Assembly (NCBI RefSeq): GCF_900250115.1
Contig: NZ_LT984803.1
Location: 372,001 to 436,000, forward strand
DNA: 64,000 nt
Direction of reading: 5' to 3'
From: Cupriavidus taiwanensis
GTDB lineage: Bacteria; Pseudomonadota; Gammaproteobacteria; Burkholderiales; Burkholderiaceae
The notes beneath the pieces were generated by a model. That model saw nothing but the letters and a program-made list of their open reading frames with translations, searched no databases and had not been told where the DNA came from. Shown here piece by piece: positions 36,778 to 48,650 of this stretch. A program made the translations under genes and the position numbers. Numbering within the stretch: position 1 is the first letter of the stretch; each line of letters starts with the position of its first letter.

Positions 36778-38033
36778 GGCGGGGCTTCCTTGTGGGGCGG
36801 GGCGGGAATGGCGGTAGTGGCGGCGCGGGCCGGGCCGCCGTGTTCGGACAGCAGCGTCTCGAGCGCCAGCAGGCTGTCCAGGTTATGGGCCGGCCGCAGC
36901 GCGTCGACGTGCGGCAGGATGGCCTGCACGCCACGCGCCTGCGGCGTGAAGCCGGGGTAGCGCAGCAGCGGGTTGAGCCAGACGATGCGGTGGGCAAAGC
37001 GGCGCAGCCGCGCCATCTCTTCGCCCAGCAGCTCGATCTGCTCGTGATCCAGGCCGTCGGTGACGAGCAGCACGGTGGCGCGCCCGGACAGCGTGCGCCG
37101 CGCCCAGTGGCGGTTGAAGCTCGCCAGCGCCGCGCCGATGCGGGTGCCGCCGGCCCAGTCGCGCACCTGGCCTGTGATCACGGCGACGGCTTCGTCGGGA
37201 TCGCGTTCGCGCAGCGAGCGGGTGATGTTGGTCAGCCGCGTGCCGAACAGGAACACCGCCAGCCGCTCGCGCGACTGCATCAGCGCATGGCAGAAGTACA
37301 GCACCGCGCGCGAGTACTGGCTCATCGAGCCGGAGATGTCGAGCAGCAGCACCAGCGGCGGCTTGCGCTCGGCGTGCTTGCGCAATTTCCAGCGCAGCCA
37401 CTCGCCGTGCTGGCGCACCGCCAGGCGCGCGCTGGCGCGCAGGTCGGCGTGGCTGCCGCAGGTGGCGGCGCGCAGCCGGCGCGTGCGCTGCAGGGCCAGA
37501 TGGGTGCGGCGGGTGCGCACCAGGTGCTGCAGCGCGCGCCATTCCTGCGCGCTCAGGGTTTCGAAGTCACGTTGCGCCAGGCGCTCCTGATCGGAGAAGG
37601 TCAGCGGCACGTGGATGCGTTCCGCCTCGGTCTGCGCCGGGCGCGACGGCATTTCCGGCTGGCGCGCGGCGAGCGCATCGGCAAGACGGTTGCTGCGCCT
37701 GGGGGGCGGCGCGCCCGCGTCGACACGCGGCAGCAGCAGAGCGCGCAGCTTGCCTTCCCAGTCGGGATCGCGCCAGAACAGGTCGAAGGCGGCGTCGAAC
37801 AGGGGGCGTTGGTCGGGACCGGACAGCACCAGCGCCGCCAGCGCGGCGCGCACCTCGTCGCGCTGGCCGATATCGACCAGGCGTAGCGCGGCCAGGGCAT
37901 CGACCGCGTGCGCCGGCGACAGGGCGAAGCCGCCATCGCGCAGCAGCCGCATGAAGTGGGTGACGTTGCGCGCCAGCACCGGCAGTCCCCCCTGCGGACC
38001 GCGGCTGCGCGCGCCGGCGTGCAGCATCGGCAC
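36768..38033 (-). CDS. coxE: CoxE-like von Willebrand factor A domain protein
   Basis: A 421-residue protein with an N-terminal helical region (~20-200) and a C-terminal vWA domain whose MIDAS motif is DISGSMS beginning at Asp232, followed by VLLVTDGLDHE. In Oligotropha carboxidovorans CoxE works with the AAA+ ATPase CoxD to mature the Cu-S-Mo centre. Here it starts 3 bp after the MoxR/CoxD-type ATPase gene and overlaps the CoxG-like gene by 10 bp, the classical D-E-G order. Family assignment is firm; the precise chaperone role is inferred. Confidence 0.92.
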   Translation of the reverse strand: MPMLHAGARSRGPQGGLPVLARNVTHFMRLLRDGGFALSPAHAVDALAALRLVDIGQRDEVRAALAALVLSGPDQRPLFDAAFDLFWRDPDWEGKLRALLLPRVDAGAPPPRRSNRLADALAARQPEMPSRPAQTEAERIHVPLTFSDQERLAQRDFETLSAQEWRALQHLVRTRRTHLALQRTRRLRAATCGSHADLRASARLAVRQHGEWLRWKLRKHAERKPPLVLLLDISGSMSQYSRAVLYFCHALMQSRERLAVFLFGTRLTNITRSLRERDPDEAVAVITGQVRDWAGGTRIGAALASFNRHWARRTLSGRATVLLVTDGLDHEQIELLGEEMARLRRFAHRIVWLNPLLRYPGFTPQARGVQAILPHVDALRPAHNLDSLLALETLLSEHGGPARAATTAIPAPPHKEAPPWK

Positions 38034-38036
38034 GGC

Positions 38037-38933
38037 TCAGCCTCCCGGCGTGGCGCGCGCCAGCAATTCCGCCACGGTGGGGCCGTCGACGCGTGCCAGG
38101 TCGTCCTGGTATTTGAGCAGCACGCCCAGGGTATCGCGCACCGATTGCGGATCGAGCTCGGTGGTGCCCAGCGCCGCCAGCGCGCGGCACCAGTCGATGG
38201 CCTCGGCGATGCCGGGCGCCTTGAACAGGTCGATGCCGCGCAGCCGGTGCACGAAGTCGATCGCCTGCACCTGCAGCGCGGCCGCGGCCTCGGGTGCGCG
38301 CGCGGCGACGATCTGCAGCTCGCGGTCGCGTTCGGGATAGCCCACCCACTGGTACAGGCAACGGCGCTTGAGCGCGTCGTGGACCTCGCGTGTGCGGTTG
38401 GAGGTGATCACGATCAGAGGGGGCCGCTCGGCGCGGATCACGCCGATTTCGGGAATCGAAACCTGGAATTCGGACAGCACCTCGAGCAGGAAGGCCTCGA
38501 ACGGTTCGTCGGCGCGGTCGATCTCGTCGATCAGCAGCACGCGCGGCACGCCCGGTGCGGCGGGATCGGGCAGCAGCGACTCCAGCAGGGGGCGCTTGAG
38601 CAGGTAGTCGTCGTGGTACAGCGACTGCGCCTCGGGCCGCTCGCCACGGGCTTCGGCCAGGCGCAGCGCCATGATCTGGCGGGGGTAGTCCCATTCATAC
38701 AGCGCGCTGGCGGCGTCGAGTCCTTCATAGCACTGAAGCCGCAGCAGACGCGTGCCGAGCACGCCGGCCATCGCCTGCGCCAGTGCGGTCTTGCCGACGC
38801 CGGGCTCGCCTTCGAGGAACAGCGGCCGCTGCATGCGCATGGCAAGGTAGAGCACCGTGGCGGTTTCGCGGTCGGCGAAGTATTGCTGGTGTTCGAGCTG
38901 GGCGAGGGTGTCGTCGATGGAAGTGGGGAGCAT
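38037..38933 (-). CDS. coxD: MoxR-type AAA+ ATPase (CoxD-like)
   Basis: A 298-residue AAA+ protein. Walker A is GEPGVGKT at residues 42-49, Walker B is VLLIDEIDRAD near 140, and sensor 1 is IVITSNRTREVHDALKRR. Partnered with the downstream CoxE-like vWA protein it should act as a metallo-chaperone for the molybdenum hydroxylase. The start MLPTSIDDTLAQLEHQ is chosen because upstream frame runs into repeat copy C. About 200 bp, mostly the repeat, separate it from the structural genes upstream. Confidence 0.93.
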   Translation of the reverse strand: MLPTSIDDTLAQLEHQQYFADRETATVLYLAMRMQRPLFLEGEPGVGKTALAQAMAGVLGTRLLRLQCYEGLDAASALYEWDYPRQIMALRLAEARGERPEAQSLYHDDYLLKRPLLESLLPDPAAPGVPRVLLIDEIDRADEPFEAFLLEVLSEFQVSIPEIGVIRAERPPLIVITSNRTREVHDALKRRCLYQWVGYPERDRELQIVAARAPEAAAALQVQAIDFVHRLRGIDLFKAPGIAEAIDWCRALAALGTTELDPQSVRDTLGVLLKYQDDLARVDGPTVAELLARATPGG

Positions 38934-38978
38934 GAAGAGATCTATATTGCCGACGCGTCTCGCACGCCAGCGGTTTGC

Positions 38979-39104
38979 TCCCCTCTCCCACTTGTGGGAG
39001 AGGGGCGGGGGGTGAGGGCGGGCGCTGGCAACTGCGACGGCGCTCACTTCGTGGAGGCGCCGGCCCCCACCCCCGGCCCCTCTCCCGCGTTGCGGGAGAG
39101 GGGA
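38979..39104. repeat. Dispersed composite palindromic repeat, copy C
   Basis: About 126 bp with left hairpin CCCCTCTCCCAC/GTGGGAGAGGGG and right hairpin CCCCTCTCCCGC/GCGGGAGAGGGG, inner GGTGAGGGCGGG and a weaker pairing arm. The core at 39034-39052 is GCGACGGCGCTCACTTCGT. It interrupts the otherwise continuous leftward operon between the FAD subunit gene and the MoxR-type gene. Confidence 0.9.
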
Positions 39105-39132
39105 GACCACAACGGGGGGACGCGAAGCGCTA

Positions 39133-39933
39133 TCAGCCTTTGGTCGCCGCCTCCACCGCCCTGGCCGCCAGCACCGGAATCAGATGCGCCCGGTACTCCG
39201 CCGACGCATGCAGGTCGGTATTCAGCTTCCCCGCATCGACCTTCACCCCACGCGCCGCCTGCGCGCTGAAGTCGGCCGACAACGCCTGCTCCAGCGGCTG
39301 GCACCGGAACACGCTGTCGGCAGCTCCGGTGACCGCCACGCGCACCGTATTCTTTGAGCGCGCCACCATCACCCCCACCAGCGCAAAGCGCGATGCGGGA
39401 TTGTGGAACTTCACATATGCCGCCTGATCCGGGATCGGGAAGCGCACCGCGGTGATCAGTTCGTCCGGCTCCAGCGCGGTCTCATACAGACCCTTGAAAA
39501 AATCATCCGCCGCGATGCTGCGCCGGTCGGTGACCACCGTAGCGCCCAGCCCCAGCACCGCCGCCGGATAGCAGGCCGCCGGATCATCATTGGCCAGCGC
39601 GCCGCCGATGGTGCCCATCGCGCGCACCTGGCGGTCGCCGATGCCGCCTGCCAGCGCCGCCAGCGCCGCGATGCGCTGGCGCACCTCGGCGTTGGCTTCG
39701 ACGTCGGCATGACGCGCCGCGGCGCCGATGACGATCTCCTTGCCTTCGACGCGGATCGCGGCCATGCCGGGGATGCGCGCGACGTCGACCAGCGTCGACG
39801 GCGATGCCAGCCGCAGCTTCATCGCCGCCAGCAGGCTCTGGCCGCCGCCCAGGAACTTGGCGTCGGGATCGGCCTTGAGTTTGGCCACTGCCGCCTTGGC
39901 ATCCGCGGCGCGTTCAAAGTTGAATGCGTACAT
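39133..39933 (-). CDS. Molybdenum hydroxylase FAD-binding (medium) subunit
   Basis: A 266-residue CoxM/XdhB-type subunit. FAD motifs are FLGGGQSLLAAMKLRLASPS (residues ~27-46) and RAMGTIGGALANDDPAACYP (~105-124), followed by the C-terminal CO_deh_flav_C domain. It passes electrons from the Fe-S subunit to the final acceptor. It is third in the small-large-medium leftward gene order, 26 bp after the large subunit, and is followed by repeat copy C and then the maturation genes. Confidence 0.93.
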   Translation of the reverse strand: MYAFNFERAADAKAAVAKLKADPDAKFLGGGQSLLAAMKLRLASPSTLVDVARIPGMAAIRVEGKEIVIGAAARHADVEANAEVRQRIAALAALAGGIGDRQVRAMGTIGGALANDDPAACYPAAVLGLGATVVTDRRSIAADDFFKGLYETALEPDELITAVRFPIPDQAAYVKFHNPASRFALVGVMVARSKNTVRVAVTGAADSVFRCQPLEQALSADFSAQAARGVKVDAGKLNTDLHASAEYRAHLIPVLAARAVEAATKG

Positions 39934-39959
39934 GTCGGTTTCCTTTGCGGTGCGGTGGC

Positions 39960-42341
<2,382 letters not shown>

Positions 42342-42352
42342 GGCGGTCTCCC

Positions 42353-42841
42353 TCATTCGGCGCTGGACTGCATGGCCGCCTGGCCCTGCTGCACCGCGCG
42401 CACGATATTGTGGTAGCCGGTGCAGCGGCACAGGTTGCCTTCCAGGTGCTTGCGGATGGTGGCGGCGTCGGCGCCGGGATGTTCCTGGACCAGTGCGGTC
42501 GCGCTCATCACCATGCCCGGCGTGCAGAAGCCGCATTGCAGCCCGTGGCATTCGCGGAAGGCCTCCTGCATCGGATGCAGGCCGTTGCCGACCTTGTCGC
42601 CGGCCAGTCCTTCGATGGTGGTCACGGTGGCGCCGTCCGCCTGCAGCGCCAGCAGGTTGCACGACTTGACCGCGCGGCCGTCGAGGTGCACCGTGCAGGC
42701 GCCGCACTGCGCGGTGTCGCAGCCGACGTGGGTGCCGGTCAGGCGCAGCTGTTCGCGCAGGAACTGGACCAGGAGGGTGTTGGGTTCTACCTGCGCGTCA
42801 ACGGGCTTGCCGTTGACCGTCAGGCGGATCGGAATCGCCAT
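42353..42841 (-). CDS. Molybdenum hydroxylase [2Fe-2S] small subunit
   Basis: A 162-residue iron-sulfur subunit. The plant-type cluster ligands are Cys41, Cys46, Cys49 and Cys61 ([16 protein letters not shown]). The second, XDH-type cluster uses Cys103, Cys106, Cys138 and Cys140 (CGFCTPGM and [12 protein letters not shown]). The start at 42841 ([11 protein letters not shown]) is favoured by GGAG at a proper distance; an ATG four codons upstream lacks this. It is the first structural gene of the leftward cluster, 11 bp before the large subunit gene. Confidence 0.95.
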   Translation of the reverse strand: MAIPIRLTVNGKPVDAQVEPNTLLVQFLREQLRLTGTHVGCDTAQCGACTVHLDGRAVKSCNLLALQADGATVTTIEGLAGDKVGNGLHPMQEAFRECHGLQCGFCTPGMVMSATALVQEHPGADAATIRKHLEGNLCRCTGYHNIVRAVQQGQAAMQSSAE

Positions 42842-43160
42842 GCTTGTCTCCATGTGGGGTGGACGCGCATGACCAATACCCAGATCCCCAAAGCAAAGCG
42901 CGGGACTGGCCACGACGCGGTACTGCCGCTTAAGACGGCTATAGGACGGCTAATTCGTGATATTGGTGCTGCCGCTGCAACTGCTGTTGGTGCGCCAGCG
43001 AACCTTGCGGCCGGCGCATCGGCACGGCCGGCGAACGTTTGGCCGCGACAGGCTCTAACAGTTAATCACAAATCCCGCACAGGTGCCATGTGGTTTGCCC
43101 GCGCCCCGTTTGGGGCACGGCCCGCTAGAATGAGCCGGGCCACCGGCCCTGTCCCCTTAC
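42842..43160. other. 319-bp divergent intergenic region
   Basis: No gene is seen. It lies between the molybdenum hydroxylase operon (leftward) and the YqaA-like gene (rightward). TAGAAT at 43126-43131 is a possible -10 hexamer for the rightward gene, but the preceding GC-rich hairpin GCCCC-GTTT-GGGGC (43103-43116) occupies the -35 position. No leftward promoter is clear. Confidence 0.4.
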
Positions 43161-43739
43161 ATGGAAGCCTTCTTCGACTGGCTGTTCGAAACCGTTGCCT
43201 TGCCCAAGGTAGGCCTGCCCGCGATCTTCGTGGTCAGCCTGGTGTCGGCCACCTTGCTGCCGCTCGGCTCCGAGCCCGCCGTGTTCGGCTACGTCAAGCT
43301 CGATCCGCAGATGTTCTGGCCGGCGATCCTGGTGGCCACCGCCGGCAACACGGTCGGCGGCGCGATCGACTGGTGGCTGGGCTACGCCGCCAAGCTGGCG
43401 CTGGTGCGCTACCACAAGCGCCGCCGCGCGCGCGAGCACGAGGCCGAGCACCTGGAGCACCGCGCCCACGCGCGCAAGCCGCCCAAGCCCAAGCTCGATG
43501 TCCGCTACTTCCGCTGGATGCGCCGGCTGGGCCCGCCCACGCTGCTGCTGTCGTGGCTGCCTGCTGTTGGTGATCCGTTGTGCACTTTGGCGGGCTGGCT
43601 GCGCCTGTCATTCTGGCCCAGCCTGGCGTGGATGGCCGTGGGCAAGTTCCTGCGCTACCTGGTCATGACCGCAGGCCTGATGTGGATCCCGGACACTTTC
43701 TGGCAGAACATTGCGCACACGTTAAAGGCCTGGTTCTGA
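43161..43739 (+). CDS. YqaA/VTT-domain inner membrane protein with charged insertion
   Basis: A 192-residue membrane protein related to YqaA and the DedA/VTT superfamily. Helices flank conserved LVSATLLPLGSEPAVFGYV and ATAGNTVGGAIDWWLG in the first half and LSWLPAVGDPLCTLAGWLR in the second. Between them, residues ~84-112 form a basic, His/Arg/Glu-rich hydrophilic stretch (RRRAREHEAEHLEHRAHAR) that makes the protein about 50 residues longer than E. coli YqaA. VTT proteins are linked to lipid scrambling or flippase activities; YqaA itself is uncharacterised. Confidence 0.85.
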   Translation: MEAFFDWLFETVALPKVGLPAIFVVSLVSATLLPLGSEPAVFGYVKLDPQMFWPAILVATAGNTVGGAIDWWLGYAAKLALVRYHKRRRAREHEAEHLEHRAHARKPPKPKLDVRYFRWMRRLGPPTLLLSWLPAVGDPLCTLAGWLRLSFWPSLAWMAVGKFLRYLVMTAGLMWIPDTFWQNIAHTLKAWF

Positions 43740-43800
43740 TGGCCGGGCGGCTCCGGCGCCGTTTTCGCGGCCGGATACGGCCGCCACGCAGCGCTAATCC

Positions 43801-43861
43801 CTTGTTCCGACAAGGATTCCGTCATGCTGCGGTGCGGCGAAAGCAGGGCTTGCAGTACAAT
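43801..43861 (+). promoter_or_regulatory. Possible promoter/operator upstream of the large oxidoreductase
   Basis: TACAAT at 43856-43861 is a good -10 hexamer about 60 bp before the start codon; the -35 is poor (TGCGGC). Upstream at 43801-43814 is a perfect inverted repeat CTTGT-TCCG-ACAAG that could bind a regulator. Confidence 0.35.
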
Positions 43862-43919
43862 CGCCCTTTACTGAACGATTCGCGCACTGTCCCCGTGCGC
43901 AGCAGGAAGCGGTCCCCCC

Positions 43920-46900
43920 ATGAACGCCCCACTCGTGCTCGACGCCAAGCTCGCCGCGCAGGACGCCCCGCCGCGCCTGCGTGAAATCCCCTATAACTAC
44001 ACGTCCTTCTCGGACCGCGAGATTGTCATCCGCCTGCTGGGCGAAGAGGCCTGGCGCATCCTGGACGAGCTGCGCAGCGAGCGCCGGACCGGCCGCTCGG
44101 CCCGCATGCTGTACGAGGTGCTGGGCGATATCTGGGTGGTGCGCCGCAACCCCTACCTGCAGGACGACCTGCTGGAAAATCCCAAGCGCCGCCAGATGCT
44201 GGTGAGCGCGCTGCACCACCGCCTCAACGAGATCGAGAAGCGCCGCGCCGCCGACCGTGCCGAGCACGCCGAGCCCGCCGCCGAGGACCGCTCGCACCGC
44301 GTGGAGCAGCTGGTCGCCTTCGCCAAGCAGGCGATCGAAGATTTCAAGAACGAATTCGCCGCCGCCTACGACCTGCGCAAGCGCGCGCAGCGCGTGCTGG
44401 GCCGCGTCACGCAGAAGGACAACATCAAGTTCGACGGCCTGTCGCGCGTGTCGCACGTGACCGACGCCACCGACTGGCGCGTGGAATACCCGTTCGTGGT
44501 GCTGACGCCGGATACCGAGGAAGAGATCGCCGGGCTGGTCAAGGGCTGCTTCGAACTCGGCCTGACCATCATCCCGCGCGGGGGCGGCACCGGCTACACC
44601 GGCGGCGCCGTGCCGCTGACGCCGATGAGCGCGGTGATCAATACCGAGAAGCTGGAACAGCTGGGGCCGGTCGAGCAGACCGACCTGCCGGGTGTGCCGC
44701 ACCAGGTCGCGACCATCTTCTCCGGCGCCGGCGTGGTGACGCGCCGCGTCGCCGATGCCGCCGATCGCGCTGGCCTGGTGTTCGCGGTCGATCCGACTTC
44801 GATCGACGCTTCGTGCATCGGCGGCAATGTCGCCATGAACGCCGGCGGCAAGAAGGCCGTGCTGTGGGGCACCGCGCTCGACAACCTGGCCTGGTGGCGC
44901 ATGGTGGATCCGGAGGGCAACTGGCTGGAAATCACCCGGCTGGACCACAACCTGGGCAAGATCCACGACGTGCCGGTGGCCACCTTCGAGCTGAAGTGGT
45001 CGGACGGCAATCGCGCCCCGGGCGAGAAGGTGCTGCGCACCGAGACGCTCGCCATCGAAGGCCGCAAGTTCCGCAAGGAAGGCCTGGGCAAGGACGTCAC
45101 CGACAAGTTCCTGGCCGGCCTGCCCGGCGTGCAGAAGGAAGGCTGCGACGGCATCATCACCAGCGCGCGCTGGATCCTGCACCGCATGCCGAAGTTCATC
45201 CGCACCGTGTGCCTGGAGTTCTTCGGCCAGGCGCGCGACGCCATCCCCAGCATCGTCGAGATCAAGGACTTCCTCGATGCGGAGACCAAAAAGCCCGGCG
45301 GCGCCATCCTGGCCGGCCTGGAGCACCTGGACGAGCGCTACCTGCGCGCGGTCGGCTATGCCACCAAGAGCAAGCGCAACGCCTTCCCGAAGATGGTGCT
45401 GATCGGCGATATCGTCGGCGACGATGAAGACGCCGTGGCGCGCGCCACCTCGGAAGTGATCCGCATGGCCAACGGCAAGAGCGGCGAAGGCTTTATCGCC
45501 GTCAGCCCGGAGGCCCGCAAGAAGTTCTGGCTCGACCGCTCGCGCACTGCGGCGATCGCGAAGCACACCAACGCCTTCAAGATCAACGAAGACGTGGTGA
45601 TCCCGCTCAACCGCATGGGCGAGTACACCGACGGCATCGAGCGCATCAATATCGAGCTGTCGATCAAGAGCAAGCTGCAGCTGGTCGACACGCTGGAAGC
45701 GTTCTTCGCGCGCGGCAACCTGCCGCTGGGCCGCAGCGACGACGCCAACGAGATTCCCAGCGCCGAGCTGCTGGAAGACCGCGTGCAGCACGCGCTGACG
45801 CTGCTGCGCGAGATCCGCGCGCGCTGGCGCTATCTGCAAGCCCATCTCGACACGCCGCTGGCGCAGGCCAGGGCCTCGCTGATCGGGCACGGGCTGGGAC
45901 TGCTGGGCCAGGAGTTCGAGGCGCGGCTGCAGCAGCAGCCGGACGCGACCGTGTTCCACCTGCTGCAGGACCGCACCATCCGCGTGTCGTGGAAGACCGA
46001 GATCCGCGCCGAGCTGCGCAAGATCTTCAACGGCGGCGAGTTCAAGCCGATCCTGGACGAAGCCCAGAAGATCCACAAGCAGGTGCTGCGCGGCCGCGTC
46101 TTCGTCGCGCTGCACATGCACGCCGGCGACGGCAATGTGCACACTAACATCCCGGTCAACTCCGACGACTACGACATGCTGCAGGACGCGCACCGCGCGG
46201 TGGCCCGCATCATGGACCTGGCGCGTTCGCTGGACGGCGTGATTTCCGGCGAGCACGGCATCGGCATCACCAAGCTGGAGTTCCTGACCGAGGAAGAGAT
46301 CGGCGACTTCCGCGCCTACAAGCAGAAGGTCGACCCGCAGGGCCGCTTCAACAAGGGCAAGCTCCTGCCTGGCGCCGACCTGCGCAATGCCTACACGCCG
46401 TCGTTCGGCCTGATGGGGCATGAGTCGATCATCATGCAGCAGAGCGACATCGGCGCGATTGCCGAGAGCGTCAAGGACTGCCTGCGCTGCGGCAAGTGCA
46501 AGCCGGTGTGCGCCACGCACGTGCCGCGTGCCAACCTGCTGTACAGCCCGCGCAACAAGATCCTGGCGACCTCGCTGCTGGTCGAGGCCTTCCTGTATGA
46601 AGAGCAGACCCGCCGCGGCATCTCGGTCAAGCACTGGGACGAGTTCTCCGACGTGGCCGACCACTGCACGGTTTGCCACAAGTGCGTGACGCCGTGCCCG
46701 GTCAAGATCGACTTCGGCGACGTGTCGATGAACATGCGCAACCTGCTGCGCAAGATGGGGCAGAAGAAGTTCAATCCCGGTACCGCGGCGTCGATGTTCT
46801 TCCTCAACGCCACCAACCCCGAGACCATCAACCTGACCCGCAAGGTCATGATCGACTGGGGCTACAAGGCGCAGCGCCTGGGCAACGAGGTGCTGAAGAA

Positions 46901-47894
46901 GCTGGCGAAGAAGCAGACCGCGCATCCGCCCGCGACGGTTGGCAAGCCGCCGGTGCGCGAGCAGGTGATCCACTTCATCAACAAGAAGATGCCGGGCAAC
47001 CTGCCCAAGAAGACCGCGCGCGCGCTGCTCGACATCGAAGACAACGAGATCGTGCCGATCATCCGCGACCCCAAGGCGACCACGCCGGAAACGGAAGCGG
47101 TGTTCTACTTCCCGGGCTGCGGCTCGGAGCGGCTGTTCTCGCAGGTGGGGCTGGCGACGCAGGCGATGCTGTGGCATGTCGGCGTGCAGACCGTGCTGCC
47201 ACCGGGCTACCTGTGCTGCGGCTATCCGCAGCGCGGCAATGGCCAGTACGACAAGGCCGAGAAGATCGTCACCGACAACCGCGTGCTGTTCCATCGCGTC
47301 GCCAACACGCTGAACTACCTCGACATCAAGACCGTGGTGGTCAGCTGCGGCACCTGCTACGACCAGCTCGCGGGCTATGAATTCGACAAGATCTTCCCGG
47401 GCTGCCGCATCATCGACATCCACGAGTACCTGCTCGAGAAGGGCGTCAGGCTGGAGGGCGTGACCGGTACGCGCTACATGTACCACGATCCCTGCCACAC
47501 GCCGATCAAGACCGTCGATCCGACCAAGCTGGTCAACGACCTGATGGGCGGTAACGCCGGCCTGGGCAAGATCGAGAAGAACGAGCGCTGCTGCGGCGAG
47601 TCGGGCACGCTGGCGGTGACGCGTCCTGACATTTCGACCCAGGTCCGCTTCCGCAAGGAAGAGGAAATGACCAGGGGCGCCGACAAGCTGCGCGCCGACG
47701 GCTTCACCGGCGACGTCAAGATCCTGACCAGCTGCCCGTCGTGCCTGCAGGGCCTGTCGCGCTACAAGGAAGACGCGTCGGTGCAGGCGGATTACATCGT
47801 GATCGAGATGGCCAAGCACCTGCTGGGCGAGAACTGGATGCCCGAGTATGTGGCCAAGGCCAATGCGGGTGGCATTGAACGGGTGCTGGTGTAA
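43920..47894 (+). CDS. Large FAD/Fe-S/CCG oxidoreductase with DUF3683
   Basis: A 1324-residue fused enzyme. The N-terminal DUF3683 (~1-190) precedes a PCMH-type FAD domain with [17 protein letters not shown] (~220). Then come a D-lactate-dehydrogenase-like C-terminal FAD oxidase domain with [12 protein letters not shown] and two [4Fe-4S] motifs: C854-x2-C857-x2-C860-x3-C864 and C916-x2-C919-x2-C922-x3-CP. Two CCG domains (~1060-1290) end it, with [28 protein letters not shown] and CCGESG. It joins the catalytic and Fe-S/CCG parts of glycolate or lactate oxidases in one chain. The substrate is probably a 2-hydroxy acid but unproven. Confidence 0.93.
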   Translation: MNAPLVLDAKLAAQDAPPRLREIPYNYTSFSDREIVIRLLGEEAWRILDELRSERRTGRSARMLYEVLGDIWVVRRNPYLQDDLLENPKRRQMLVSALHHRLNEIEKRRAADRAEHAEPAAEDRSHRVEQLVAFAKQAIEDFKNEFAAAYDLRKRAQRVLGRVTQKDNIKFDGLSRVSHVTDATDWRVEYPFVVLTPDTEEEIAGLVKGCFELGLTIIPRGGGTGYTGGAVPLTPMSAVINTEKLEQLGPVEQTDLPGVPHQVATIFSGAGVVTRRVADAADRAGLVFAVDPTSIDASCIGGNVAMNAGGKKAVLWGTALDNLAWWRMVDPEGNWLEITRLDHNLGKIHDVPVATFELKWSDGNRAPGEKVLRTETLAIEGRKFRKEGLGKDVTDKFLAGLPGVQKEGCDGIITSARWILHRMPKFIRTVCLEFFGQARDAIPSIVEIKDFLDAETKKPGGAILAGLEHLDERYLRAVGYATKSKRNAFPKMVLIGDIVGDDEDAVARATSEVIRMANGKSGEGFIAVSPEARKKFWLDRSRTAAIAKHTNAFKINEDVVIPLNRMGEYTDGIERINIELSIKSKLQLVDTLEAFFARGNLPLGRSDDANEIPSAELLEDRVQHALTLLREIRARWRYLQAHLDTPLAQARASLIGHGLGLLGQEFEARLQQQPDATVFHLLQDRTIRVSWKTEIRAELRKIFNGGEFKPILDEAQKIHKQVLRGRVFVALHMHAGDGNVHTNIPVNSDDYDMLQDAHRAVARIMDLARSLDGVISGEHGIGITKLEFLTEEEIGDFRAYKQKVDPQGRFNKGKLLPGADLRNAYTPSFGLMGHESIIMQQSDIGAIAESVKDCLRCGKCKPVCATHVPRANLLYSPRNKILATSLLVEAFLYEEQTRRGISVKHWDEFSDVADHCTVCHKCVTPCPVKIDFGDVSMNMRNLLRKMGQKKFNPGTAASMFFLNATNPETINLTRKVMIDWGYKAQRLGNEVLKKLAKKQTAHPPATVGKPPVREQVIHFINKKMPGNLPKKTARALLDIEDNEIVPIIRDPKATTPETEAVFYFPGCGSERLFSQVGLATQAMLWHVGVQTVLPPGYLCCGYPQRGNGQYDKAEKIVTDNRVLFHRVANTLNYLDIKTVVVSCGTCYDQLAGYEFDKIFPGCRIIDIHEYLLEKGVRLEGVTGTRYMYHDPCHTPIKTVDPTKLVNDLMGGNAGLGKIEKNERCCGESGTLAVTRPDISTQVRFRKEEEMTRGADKLRADGFTGDVKILTSCPSCLQGLSRYKEDASVQADYIVIEMAKHLLGENWMPEYVAKANAGGIERVLV

Positions 47895-47926
47895 GGCGGC
47901 TACCTTCCCGTTACCCGCGGGTTTGC

Positions 47927-48053
47927 TCCACTCTCCCGCGCGCGGGAGAGTGGCCGGGAGAGAGGGCCGGCGCCTCGCATGGCGACGTCGTTCACTTCGT
48001 GGAGCCTCTCGCCCTCTCCCCCAACCCCTCTCCCGCAAGCGGGAGAGGGGAGA
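47927..48053. repeat. Dispersed composite palindromic repeat, copy D
   Basis: About 127 bp. The left hairpin is CCACTCTCCCGCG/CGCGGGAGAGTGG, with a compensatory base change that keeps pairing. The right hairpin is CCCCTCTCCCGC/GCGGGAGAGGGG. The core at 47982-48000 is GCGACGTCGTTCACTTCGT, 17 of 19 identical to copy C and in the same orientation. It lies in the 190-bp gap between the oxidoreductase and HIT genes. Confidence 0.9.
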
Positions 48054-48083
48054 CCACACTCAGCAAGAAAGGTACGCACCACG

Positions 48084-48521
48084 ATGCCCCGCACCCCCCA
48101 CTGCCCCCTCTGCGAAACCGACGGCGGCGAACTGGTCTGGATGGGCGACCGTGCCCGCCTGATCCTGGTCGAGCATGACCGCTTCCCCGGCTTCTGCCGC
48201 ATCGTCTGGAACGACCACGTCGCCGAGCTGAGCGATCTGGATGACGGCGACCAGGCCTGGCTGATGCGGCTGGTCGCGCGCGTCGAGCGCGTGGTGCGCG
48301 AGGTGATGGCGCCCGACAAGGTCAACCTGGCGGCGTTCGGCAACATGGTGCCGCACCTGCACTGGCACATCATCCCGCGCTACCGCTGGGACACGCATTT
48401 CCCCGAGGCGATCTGGGCCGCGCCGCAGCGCGCGGCCGACGCCGCGCGCGTGCAGGAACTGGCCGGCCGGCTGCCGGCGCTGCGTACCGCGCTTGCGCTG
48501 GTCCAGGCGGACGACGCCTGA
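48084..48521 (+). CDS. HIT family protein (nucleotide hydrolase/transferase)
   Basis: A 145-residue histidine triad protein. The triad is HLHWHIIPRY near residue 92, preceded by VNLAAFGNMVPHL. Near the N-terminus CPLCETDG is a potential zinc-binding pair typical of this subgroup. HIT proteins act on nucleotide conjugates such as Ap4A or AMP-lysine; the substrate is not evident here. An AAAGGT stretch precedes the chosen ATG; upstream frame is repeat copy D. Confidence 0.92.
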   Translation: MPRTPHCPLCETDGGELVWMGDRARLILVEHDRFPGFCRIVWNDHVAELSDLDDGDQAWLMRLVARVERVVREVMAPDKVNLAAFGNMVPHLHWHIIPRYRWDTHFPEAIWAAPQRAADAARVQELAGRLPALRTALALVQADDA

Positions 48522-48650
48522 AGCCGGGCGCGGAACCCGCGCCGGCCAGCGACCGTCTGAATGCTGATGCCGCCGCGGTCGCGCCTGCGCCGCGGCACCA
48601 GAACAACAGCCCGGCCAGGGAGCGCGCTGGCGGGCCAGAAAGCTGCCGCT

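Noticed and set aside
43794..48059. A leftward open frame of over 1400 codons opposite the large oxidoreductase
   Set aside because: It is the antisense shadow of a strongly supported gene in very GC-rich DNA; its translation is rich in His, Arg, Gln and Leu with no family motif, and it runs through repeat copy D.
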